From: Shinella zoogloeoides
GTDB taxonomy: Bacteria > Pseudomonadota > Alphaproteobacteria > Rhizobiales > Rhizobiaceae
DNA length: 64,000 nt
NCBI RefSeq assembly: GCF_022682305.1
Contig: NZ_CP093528.1
Coordinates: forward strand, 1,501,501 to 1,565,500
Reading direction: 5' to 3'
Part shown: positions 58,001-64,000 of the stretch, in pieces
Numbering within the stretch: the first letter of the stretch is position 1
Layout: each line of letters opens with the position of its first letter
Translations under genes and position numbers: made by a program
Notes under the pieces: generated by a model
Databases searched by the model: none
What the model was told of the DNA's origin: nothing
What the model saw: only the letters and a program-made list of their open reading frames with translations

Positions 58001-58172
58001 TTCTAAGTTCTCGGGCGTCATCGGCGGCCGTGGCGTGGATATCAAGAAGGCGGAAATCCCCAATAAGGGCACGTTCTTCCGCATCCGTATCCCCGCCGGC
58101 TCGCGCGAGGAGGCCAACGCCCTCTGCGCCCGTTACAAGAGCGCGGGCGGTAGCTGCCTCGTCACCCGCTGA
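55029..58172 (+). CDS. SPOR-domain cell-division-associated membrane protein
   Basis: A 1047-residue protein with a very long acidic Pro/Glu/Val-rich cytoplasmic region (about 1-660), one membrane segment (GLMIAASIAGLLLVGGAGAY, about 668-687), a periplasmic linker, and a C-terminal SPOR domain (SYVIQIASLPSEAEAQKTYK to the end). SPOR domains bind peptidoglycan denuded of stem peptides at division sites. This argS-SPOR-nagZ-scpAB order is rhizobial. The repeat-like middle varies between species, so homology is strongest at the ends. Confidence 0.88.
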   Translation: MADKNFARSGTADTDLLADDDPLSELARLVNFEPRPVQGVDRSFAEGAQPAPRHENPVLALEDELLRAFEQYDAPSSYVAVEPVVAERAAPLHVEPVFEAPAPVPVVQEQAFVIDEAPTRDFSADRPYHREPAFADAPSFDPAPETVADPALLLADELETSIHDVPSVEVEPAIHAGQVFADRFEPRFEEPVRQDAAVEPHFAEPVHAAEPQPTFLGLQPLSADEGFADEIGLDLERELELSIGDGFADDLPADASFVEPLPIAVAAVETHIEPGFDSWTPAAASIGQAEPFHAEPAAYAGEEPQFVADLPHETREERARSAAEAEAAWQVQASEPVFEAEPVYQVESIEKGESYDHDDLLAEIESFPMPETRSPLAVATVAAAATAAVRGNTPANISAIFGRATPRVHREPAVEQVAMPFVEPVIAPVQAVQTPVVEARREPVAAATPVAEPELDFENMEFDLSDIDLDLSDFTLDEGAATPAVKPVEEKVAVVPQPVAFETPVRREPAVAVPVSTYTKPQPVAVETNDGALPFDPTMIAETDVGVSPVTELDVPQLPVIEKEKPPVYQPDYDLDIDAEMAQLFSEPAAKPRVEDMPARAAVAGASAAVAQPVTQINDVDDFERALEEDFRRSLSQPERMAIPVDPGQANVLYAGDGYDDEAARPRRGLMIAASIAGLLLVGGAGAYAWSAFTGGSAGSGEPRVILADKDPIKVVPAEKGGKTVPNQDKAVYDRVAGDTANAPQQEQLVTSTEEPVDVVQRTLTPETLPFDGPEDGTDMADAADDQSRLLPGVDEPETASAETAGKPVVSPRKVKTMIVKPDGTLVAREDTVAAPAEETADLDAKATATTGSASGGATANAVIDSDASLRAEQTAGGKPRSALAEVADTQVDDAAPVRTVKTTTIGADGTAAKGGKAPVPGTRPADQPVNVVETVTENGNVAAKQTAAAAETQKTAEQTEVAAVAPGSYVIQIASLPSEAEAQKTYKSLSSKFSGVIGGRGVDIKKAEIPNKGTFFRIRIPAGSREEANALCARYKSAGGSCLVTR

Positions 58173-58253
58173 GGCTTGCATGGACTTTTCCAAGGGGCGC
58201 GGACCATGTCCGCGCCCCTCGTCTTTTCCAATCCAACATCTAAGATTGCGGAC

Positions 58254-59273
58254 ATGAGCGAATCGAAATCCTTCATTTCGGGCTGCAAGGGCCTGAGCCT
58301 CACCGCCGACGAAAAGGCCTTCTTCCGCAGCGAGCGGCCCTGGGGCTTCATCCTCTTCGGCCGCAATATCGGCGAGCCGGCGCAGGTCGCGGACCTGACG
58401 GCGGAAATGCGCGACTGCATTGGAGGCGGCGCCGATATCCCCGTCCTGATCGACCAGGAGGGCGGCCGCGTCCAGCGCATCAAGCCGCCTTATGTCCAGC
58501 AATATCCGAATGCCGCCGCGCTTGGCGCGATCTATCGCGCGGATGCGGAAAAGGGATTGCGTGCCGCCTGGCTGATGTCGCGCCTGCACGCCTTCGATCT
58601 CCTGCGCCTCGGCATCAACGTGGACTGCCTGCCGGTGCTCGACGTCGCCGTTCCGGGCGTGCACGATGTCATCGGCAACCGTGCCTACGGGCAGGAGCCG
58701 GAGATCGTTTCGATCATGGGCAAGGCCGCGGCCGAGGGCCTGAAGGCGGGCGGCCTGCTGCCGATCATGAAGCACATGCCGGGCCATGGCCGCACCATGG
58801 TCGATTCGCATCACGACCTGCCGGTGGTTCATGCGAGCCGAGAGGAGCTTGAAGCCTGCGATTTCGTGCCCTTCCGCCGCATGAAGGACGAACTGATGGC
58901 GATGTCCGCGCACATCGTCTTCACCGCCATCGACGCCGACAATCCGGCGACGACCTCTGCGAAGGTGGTGGAGGAGATCATCCGCGGCTTTATGGGCTTC
59001 GACGGCCTGCTGATGTCCGACGACGTCTCGATGAACGCGCTTCGCGGCGATATTGCCGAAAGAACCCGGGGAATCGTCGCCGCCGGCCTCGACATGGTGT
59101 TGCATTGCCATGGCATCATGGAGGAAATGATACAGGTGACCGAGAACGCTCCGCCACTTTCGGGCGAAAGCCTGCGGCGGGCGAATGCGGTGCGCGCGGC
59201 CTTCCCGGCGCCGGATGGGGCGGACGAGCAGGCGCTGCGCGACGAATTCAACGCCATGATCGCGGTGGCCTGA
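58254..59273 (+). CDS. nagZ: Beta-N-acetylhexosaminidase NagZ
   Basis: A 339-residue GH3 enzyme. The active-site loop MKHMPGHGRTMVDSHHDLP carries the Asp/His dyad, and LIDQEGGRVQR and FDGLLMSDD with the nucleophile Asp are present. It removes GlcNAc from anhydro-muropeptides in peptidoglycan recycling, in the cytoplasm. The ATG at 58254 gives the family start; an upstream ATG is less likely. Confidence 0.94.
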   Translation: MSESKSFISGCKGLSLTADEKAFFRSERPWGFILFGRNIGEPAQVADLTAEMRDCIGGGADIPVLIDQEGGRVQRIKPPYVQQYPNAAALGAIYRADAEKGLRAAWLMSRLHAFDLLRLGINVDCLPVLDVAVPGVHDVIGNRAYGQEPEIVSIMGKAAAEGLKAGGLLPIMKHMPGHGRTMVDSHHDLPVVHASREELEACDFVPFRRMKDELMAMSAHIVFTAIDADNPATTSAKVVEEIIRGFMGFDGLLMSDDVSMNALRGDIAERTRGIVAAGLDMVLHCHGIMEEMIQVTENAPPLSGESLRRANAVRAAFPAPDGADEQALRDEFNAMIAVA

Positions 59274-59302
59274 CGGCTGCGACCGCGTCGAAGAGGGGCG
59301 AT

Positions 59303-60172
59303 GTGCAGGTAACGGGGTCGAAGCCATCGAGGAAGGGTCGCGGCGCGGATGCGCCGATGGAAGACCTGTGGCAGGACGATGCCGGGGGGCGGGGCCTTTC
59401 CGAGGAAAGTCTCGTCGTTGACCTTGCCGGCTTCGAAGGCCCGCTCGACCTGCTCCTGCACCTTGCCCGCACGCAGAAGGTGGACCTGACCCGCATCTCT
59501 GTGCTGGCGCTTGCCGAGCAGTATCTCGTCTTCATCGACAAGGCGCGGAAGATCCGCATCGAGCTTGCCGCCGATTATCTCGTCATGGCGGCCTGGCTCG
59601 CCTACCTGAAGTCGCGCCTGCTGATCCCCAAACAGGCCAAGGACGACGGTCCTTCCGGTGAGGAGATGGCGGCGAGCCTTGCCTTCCGCCTCAAGCGGCT
59701 GGAGGCGATGCGCGACGCCGCTACCAAGCTGGTCAACCGCAACCGTCTCGGCCGCGACGTCTTCGCTCGCGGCATGCCGGAGCATATCCTTACCGAGCGC
59801 CGCTCGGCCTTCGAGGCCTCGCTCTACGATCTCCTCAATGCCTACGCGTCGCTGCGCCAGCGCCATGCGGTCACGCAGGTCACCATCGAGAAGCGCAGCG
59901 TCTGGTCGCTTTCCGACGCCCGCGAGATCCTGCAGCTGCTGATCGGCGATTTCGAAGACGACTGGACGGCGCTCGACCATTTCATGCTGCGTTATCTGAG
60001 CGATCCCGCCGAGCGCACGACGGCGATCGCCAGCGCCTTCGCCGCAACGCTCGAACTCGTGCGGGAGGGGCGGCTGGAGCTTCGGCAGGACGGTGTATTC
60101 CAGCCGATCTATCTTCGCCGTGGCCCGAAGGCGGGCGAGGACGGGGAAGACGGGGGCGGGCAGCGTGATTGA
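59303..60172 (+). CDS. scpA: Segregation and condensation protein A
   Basis: A 289-residue kleisin (ScpA). The core LVVDLAGFEGPLDLLLHLAR starts near residue 38, followed by LAADYLVMAAWLAYLKSRLL and a C-terminal winged helix. It bridges SMC dimers for chromosome condensation. A GTG at 59303 is chosen because GAGGGG lies upstream; an ATG at 59357 is possible. It overlaps scpB by eight bases. Confidence 0.93.
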   Translation: MQVTGSKPSRKGRGADAPMEDLWQDDAGGRGLSEESLVVDLAGFEGPLDLLLHLARTQKVDLTRISVLALAEQYLVFIDKARKIRIELAADYLVMAAWLAYLKSRLLIPKQAKDDGPSGEEMAASLAFRLKRLEAMRDAATKLVNRNRLGRDVFARGMPEHILTERRSAFEASLYDLLNAYASLRQRHAVTQVTIEKRSVWSLSDAREILQLLIGDFEDDWTALDHFMLRYLSDPAERTTAIASAFAATLELVREGRLELRQDGVFQPIYLRRGPKAGEDGEDGGGQRD

Positions 60173-60875
60173 GGACGAAGACGTTTCCGGAGAGACGGAG
60201 AGCGGCATCGTCGTCGATCCGCGCCGGCTGCATGAGGCGGCGCGGATTGCCGAGGCGCTGGTCTTCGCCTCCGCCGGGCCGGTCTCCGAGACCTATATCG
60301 CCGAGCGATTGCCGCGCGGCGTCGACGTGCAGCATGTGCTGCGCGAATTGAAGGGGCTTTATGCCGGCCGGGGCGTGCAGCTCGTGCAGGCCGGCGATGC
60401 CTGGGCCTTCCGCACCGCGCCGGACCTCTCCTTCGTCATCCGCACCGACGAGACCGAGGTGCGTAAATTGTCGCGCGCCGCGCTCGAAGTGCTGTCGATC
60501 ATCGCCTACCACCAGCCGGTGACGCGTGCCGAGATCGAGGACATTCGCGGCGTGCAGACCTCCAAGGGCACGCTCGACGTGCTGATGGAGGCCGGCTGGG
60601 TGCGTTTTCGCGGTCGCCGCCGTTCGCCGGGCCGCCCCGTCACGTTCGGCACGACGCGCGATTTCCTCGACCATTTCGGCCTGGAGGAACTGCGCGACCT
60701 GCCGGGTCTTGAGGAATTGAAGGGTGCGGGCCTGCTTTCCGGCCGCATCCCGTCGAATTTCCAGGTGCCGCTGCCGCTGGGCGAGGACGAGCTTGCCGAG
60801 GACGAGGATCCGATCACCCAGCTCGACCTCGAGGAACTCGGTCTCTTGACACCGGGCGGAAAAGAAGACGAATAG
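60165..60875 (+). CDS. scpB: Segregation and condensation protein B
   Basis: A 236-residue ScpB with two winged-helix domains (RRLHEAARIAEALVFASAGP and LSIIAYHQPVTRAEIEDIRG). It regulates the SMC-ScpA complex. The GTG at 60165 overlaps the scpA stop, so they are coupled. The acidic tail is common in rhizobia. Confidence 0.94.
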   Translation: MIEDEDVSGETESGIVVDPRRLHEAARIAEALVFASAGPVSETYIAERLPRGVDVQHVLRELKGLYAGRGVQLVQAGDAWAFRTAPDLSFVIRTDETEVRKLSRAALEVLSIIAYHQPVTRAEIEDIRGVQTSKGTLDVLMEAGWVRFRGRRRSPGRPVTFGTTRDFLDHFGLEELRDLPGLEELKGAGLLSGRIPSNFQVPLPLGEDELAEDEDPITQLDLEELGLLTPGGKEDE

Positions 60876-60928
60876 GCGAAGCTTATAGGCCTCGGCTCTC
60901 CGGCCGGCGGCAGGGAAAGACTTCGACA

Positions 60929-62041
60929 ATGGCTTCGGACCCGTCAGGCGGGAATGGTATCGAGACGAGACGGGCATCGGCGGTCACCTTCGCGGCGCGC
61001 CTCGCCTTCGAGGATATCCATCACAGCTACCACAGCAAGGAAACGATCCGCGGCATATCGCTGACCGCGGAGCCGGGGGAGGTGCTGTGCCTGCTCGGCC
61101 CGTCCGGTTCGGGCAAGACGACCCTGCTGCGGATTGCGGCCGGCATCGAGGCGCAGACCTCGGGCCGTGTGCTGCTCAACGATCGCGAGATCGCCGGTCC
61201 CGCCGTCTTCCTGCCGCCGGAGCGGCGCGGCGTCGGGCTGATGTTCCAGGATTTTGCGCTGTTTCCACATATGTCGGTGCTCGACAACGTGCGTTTCGGC
61301 CTGACGGCCCTGCCGCGCGCCGAGGCGGAGGCGGAGGCGCAGGTGGCGCTGGAGCGCGTCGGCCTTGCGCATTATGCGCAGAAATATCCACATGTCCTGT
61401 CGGGCGGCGAGCAGCAGCGAGTGGCGCTTGCCCGCGCGCTTGCGCCGCGCCCCTCGGTGCTCCTGATGGACGAACCGTTCTCTGGGCTCGATTCGCGCCT
61501 CAAGGACTCGATCCGCGCCGATACGCTGGCGATTCTGCGCCAGTCGCGCGCCAGCGCCATCGTCGTCACCCACGATGCGGAGGAGGCGATGCGCATGGGC
61601 GACAGGATCGCCCTCCTGAAGGACGGCCGGCTCGTGCAGGTCGGCACGGCCGAGGAACTCTATCTCAACCCGCAGAGCATCTTTGCCGCCGCCTTCTTCT
61701 CCGAGATCAACGAATTCTCCGGCCATGTGCGCGGCGGCGTCGTGGAAACGCCGCTCGGCAATGTGGACGGCAAGCGTTTCGCGGACGGACAGACGGTGCG
61801 CGTCGCCGTACGCCTTTCGGGCCTCACCGTGCACGAGAAGGACGGCGAGACGCCGGCGCGCATATTGTCGCGGCGCTTTCTCGGGGTGGTCGAGCTGCTG
61901 GAACTGGCGGTTCCCGGGGCGGACAGGCCGATCCGCGCGCGAGTGCGGGCTGATCAATTGGCACCCGGATTGCGCGACGTCACGCTTTCGGCTAACCACC
62001 GCGACATACTGGTATTTGAAAAAGATGGCCGAACGTCTTAA
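60929..62041 (+). CDS. ABC transporter ATP-binding protein (FbpC/PotA-like)
   Basis: A 370-residue ATPase with Walker A GPSGSGKTT, signature LSGGEQQR, Walker B VLLMDEP, and a C-terminal TOBE-like regulatory domain. It resembles importers of iron, spermidine or thiosulfate. No permease or binding protein lies nearby, so it is an orphan between scpB and tatA, 53 bases after scpB. It must pair with partners encoded elsewhere. Confidence 0.9.
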   Translation: MASDPSGGNGIETRRASAVTFAARLAFEDIHHSYHSKETIRGISLTAEPGEVLCLLGPSGSGKTTLLRIAAGIEAQTSGRVLLNDREIAGPAVFLPPERRGVGLMFQDFALFPHMSVLDNVRFGLTALPRAEAEAEAQVALERVGLAHYAQKYPHVLSGGEQQRVALARALAPRPSVLLMDEPFSGLDSRLKDSIRADTLAILRQSRASAIVVTHDAEEAMRMGDRIALLKDGRLVQVGTAEELYLNPQSIFAAAFFSEINEFSGHVRGGVVETPLGNVDGKRFADGQTVRVAVRLSGLTVHEKDGETPARILSRRFLGVVELLELAVPGADRPIRARVRADQLAPGLRDVTLSANHRDILVFEKDGRTS

Positions 62042-62074
62042 ATCGGGGTTCAGGTTTCAACGGGAGTTAAGGGA

Positions 62075-62272
62075 ATGGGTTCTTTCAGCATCTGGCATTG
62101 GCTGATCGTTCTGGTGGTTGTGCTGCTGCTGTTCGGCCGCGGCAAGATTCCGGAACTGATGGGTGACGTCGCCAAGGGCATCAAGAGTTTCAAGAAGGGC
62201 ATGGCCGACGAGGAAGCCTCTGCGGCCGATACGTCCAAGACGGTCGAGCACAAGGCCGACGAGGCCAAGTGA
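62075..62272 (+). CDS. tatA: Sec-independent translocase protein TatA
   Basis: A 65-residue protein with one N-terminal membrane helix ([19 protein letters not shown]), the [20 protein letters not shown] hinge and amphipathic helix, and a polar tail. It forms the pore of the twin-arginine pathway for folded proteins. First gene of tatABC. Confidence 0.96.
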   Translation: MGSFSIWHWLIVLVVVLLLFGRGKIPELMGDVAKGIKSFKKGMADEEASAADTSKTVEHKADEAK

Positions 62273-62280
62273 TCGCATCC

Positions 62281-62304
62281 GGCCGGGAACCCCGGTTCCC
62301 GGCC
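62281..62304 (+). other. Intercistronic hairpin between tatA and tatB
   Basis: GGCCGGGAACC and GGTTCCCGGCC form a stem after the tatA stop. No U-run follows, so it may protect the tatA mRNA end and favour tatA excess, and not stop transcription. Confidence 0.55.
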
Positions 62305-62321
62305 CTTGAGGACAATACCCT

Positions 62322-62924
62322 ATGCTTGATGTCGGCTGGACCGAAATACTCGTCATCGCCATCGTCCTGATCATCGTGGTGGGTCCGAAGGACCTGCCGC
62401 AGATGTTGCGTACGTTCGGCCGCATGGTCTCCAAGATGCGCGGCATGGCGAGCGATTTCCGCCAGCAGTTCGACGAGGCGCTGCGCGAAGCCGACCTCGA
62501 CGACGTCAGGAAGACGATCGGCGAGGCGCAGAAGCTCAATCCGCTGAACACCATCCGCGATGCGGTCAATCCGCTGCGCCAGATGGGCGACGAGATCAAG
62601 TCCGATCTCCAGAAGGCGACGAGCTTCACGTCCACCCCAGCCGGAAATCCGGCTGAGGGCGCCTCCGACATTCCCGCCGCCGTGTCATCGGAAGCGGGTA
62701 AGCCGGCTTCCGCCGAACCCGTCGCCGCAGCGCCGCTGAAGGCCGGGCCGGTCGCCAAGTCTTCGACGAAGAAGGCCGAAGGCGAGGGCGTGAAGACGGC
62801 AAAGCCGCGCAAGGCGGCTGCCAAGCCCGAGGCTGAGGCGAAGGCTACCTCCAAAAAAGCTCCGGCCAAGAAGGCGGCCTCCGCAAAGCCGAAGACCGTA
62901 AAGACCAAGAAGGACGAGGCATGA
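62322..62924 (+). CDS. tatB: Sec-independent translocase protein TatB
   Basis: A 200-residue protein. One membrane helix (MLDVGWTEILVIAIVLIIVV) and the GPKDLPQMLRTFGRMVSKM amphipathic helix identify TatB. The C-terminal tail is Lys/Ala-rich (KKAPAKKAASAKPK). It forms the receptor complex with TatC and overlaps tatC by four bases. Confidence 0.95.
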   Translation: MLDVGWTEILVIAIVLIIVVGPKDLPQMLRTFGRMVSKMRGMASDFRQQFDEALREADLDDVRKTIGEAQKLNPLNTIRDAVNPLRQMGDEIKSDLQKATSFTSTPAGNPAEGASDIPAAVSSEAGKPASAEPVAAAPLKAGPVAKSSTKKAEGEGVKTAKPRKAAAKPEAEAKATSKKAPAKKAASAKPKTVKTKKDEA

Positions 62925-63751
62925 GCGGCGATCTTGACGACAAGCCCCAGCCGCTCATCGAGCACCTGATCGAGCTTCGCCAGCGCCTGCTCTGGGCCGT
63001 TGGTGCGTTCTTCGTCGCCTTCCTTGTCTGCTTCTATTTCGCCAAGCAGCTCTTCAACCTGCTCGTCCTGCCTTTCAAGTGGGCGGTGGAATGGGCGGGG
63101 CTTTCCCATCGCAATGTCGAGCTGATCTATACGGCGCCGCAGGAATTCTTCTTCACGCAGATCAAGGTCGCCATGTTCGGCGCGCTGGTCATCGCCTTTC
63201 CGGTGATCGCCCAGCAGATCTACAAGTTCGTCGCTCCCGGTCTTTACAAGAACGAGCGCGCCGCCTTCCTGCCGTTCCTGATCGCATCGCCCATCCTCTT
63301 CCTCATCGGCGCGGCGCTGGTGTACTTCTTCTTCACGCCCATGGTCATGTGGTTCTTCCTCGCCATGGAACAGGGCGGCGGCGAGGGGCAGGTCTCCATC
63401 CAGCTTCTGCCGAAGGTTTCCGAATATCTCAGCCTGATCATGTCGCTGATCTTCGCCTTCGGCCTCGTCTTTCAGCTTCCGGTCATCTCGTCGCTGCTGG
63501 TGCGGTCGGGCTTCATCGACTCGAAGGCTCTGGCGGACAAGCGCAAATACGCCATCGTCATCGCCTTCGTCGTTGCGGCCGTGCTGACGCCGCCCGATCC
63601 GGTTTCCCAGATCGGCCTTGCGCTGCCGGCCATCCTTCTCTACGAGATTTCCATCTACACGGCCCGACTCATCGAACGGCAGCGGGCGCGCGCCTCGGAA
63701 GCGCAGGATGCGGAAAACGAGGTCGTTGCAACGCCGGACAAAGCCGATTGA
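62921..63751 (+). CDS. tatC: Sec-independent translocase protein TatC
   Basis: A 276-residue protein with six membrane segments and the conserved N-terminal LIEHLIELRQRLLWA and FKWAVEWAG regions, which bind the twin-arginine signal. The ATGA overlap with tatB means coupling. serS follows 77 bases later, as in most rhizobia. Confidence 0.97.
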   Translation: MSGDLDDKPQPLIEHLIELRQRLLWAVGAFFVAFLVCFYFAKQLFNLLVLPFKWAVEWAGLSHRNVELIYTAPQEFFFTQIKVAMFGALVIAFPVIAQQIYKFVAPGLYKNERAAFLPFLIASPILFLIGAALVYFFFTPMVMWFFLAMEQGGGEGQVSIQLLPKVSEYLSLIMSLIFAFGLVFQLPVISSLLVRSGFIDSKALADKRKYAIVIAFVVAAVLTPPDPVSQIGLALPAILLYEISIYTARLIERQRARASEAQDAENEVVATPDKAD

Positions 63752-63828
63752 GGCTTCGTCGGCGGCGTTGCCGCTAGTCGCTGCCGGGCGTGGATGGGCT
63801 TCAATCCACGGAAGCGCCTGGAACGACA

Positions 63829-64000
63829 ATGCTTGATATCAAATGGATCCGCGACAATGCCGCCGCCCTTGACGCCGCCCTCGCAAAGCGCGGCGCAAGC
63901 CCTCTCGCCGAGGCGCTGATCGATCTCGACGAGAAGCGCCGCGCCGTCATCCAGAAGGCGCAGGACATGCAGTCGCGTCGCAACGCCGCCTCCAAGGAGA
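63829..64000 (+). CDS. serS: Seryl-tRNA synthetase, N-terminal part (cut by window edge)
   Basis: The first 57 codons, [18 protein letters not shown] onward, form the start of the long antiparallel coiled coil of SerRS that binds the tRNA-Ser variable arm. The rest lies outside the window. Position after tatC supports the call. Confidence 0.94.
   Translation, partial: MLDIKWIRDNAAALDAALAKRGASPLAEALIDLDEKRRAVIQKAQDMQSRRNAASKE

Noticed and set aside
54975..59327. 1450-codon open frame on the minus strand
   Set aside because: It is antisense to the SPOR-domain gene and nagZ, has Arg/Asp-rich low-complexity content and no domain. High GC keeps the opposite frame open.

Overview
The window is GC-rich alphaproteobacterial DNA, most likely from the family Rhizobiaceae. 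The evidence is exoR, popZ next to valS, an scpA-scpB-(ABC ATPase)-tatABC-serS run, and LexA boxes of the alphaproteobacterial type GTTC-N7-GTTC. Genus cannot be fixed from the sequence alone. The window splits into a mobile element (1 to about 37,509, left end outside the window) and ordinary chromosome (37,510 to 64,000).

Mobile element. The right border is a tRNA-Asn gene (37435-37509, minus). A large serine recombinase (35800-37476) reads into it, and its last 13 codons lie inside the tRNA. From left to right the element carries: a cut-off IS110-type transposase (1-393); a MerR-controlled heavy-metal island (468-10023) with a CDF exporter, UppP, CcdA, LspA, a P1B-type ATPase with four N-terminal metal-domain repeats, a MAPEG protein, a glutamine-dependent NAD synthase and a PbrR/CadR-like regulator; an IS66 element (10519-13042) that splits a DUF736 gene and leaves an 8-bp target duplication; a conserved plasmid/ICE-type backbone (13670-27068) with small membrane proteins, a flavin reductase, DUF2493, Toprim, a giant strawberry-notch-like helicase/methylase, ParB and DUF932; an SOS module (27259-33881) with two SRAP proteins and imuA-imuB-dnaE2 under two LexA boxes; and a RES toxin/antitoxin pair (34001-35270).

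Metal island logic. Two near-identical MerR operators (CTGTAG-N3-CTACAG inside a 19-bp spacer) face the ATPase operon and the MAPEG gene. The set ATPase, UppP, LspA and MerR matches the known pbr lead-resistance logic: metal is pumped out and phosphate released by the UppP-type phosphatase traps it. CcdA, MAPEG and NadE add a possible redox branch.

Chromosome. After the tRNA come small membrane proteins, an RcnB-like periplasmic protein, a PACE efflux pump with a divergent LysR regulator, a homologue of T4 endonuclease V, tRNA-Cys and exbB-exbD. A housekeeping block follows: pcm, popZ, valS, a FadL-type porin, exoR, xthA, erpA, dgt, argS, a SPOR-domain protein, nagZ, scpA, scpB, an orphan ABC ATPase, tatA, tatB, tatC and the start of serS. 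Several clear rho-independent terminators separate these units. No CRISPR array, rRNA or prophage structural genes were seen.
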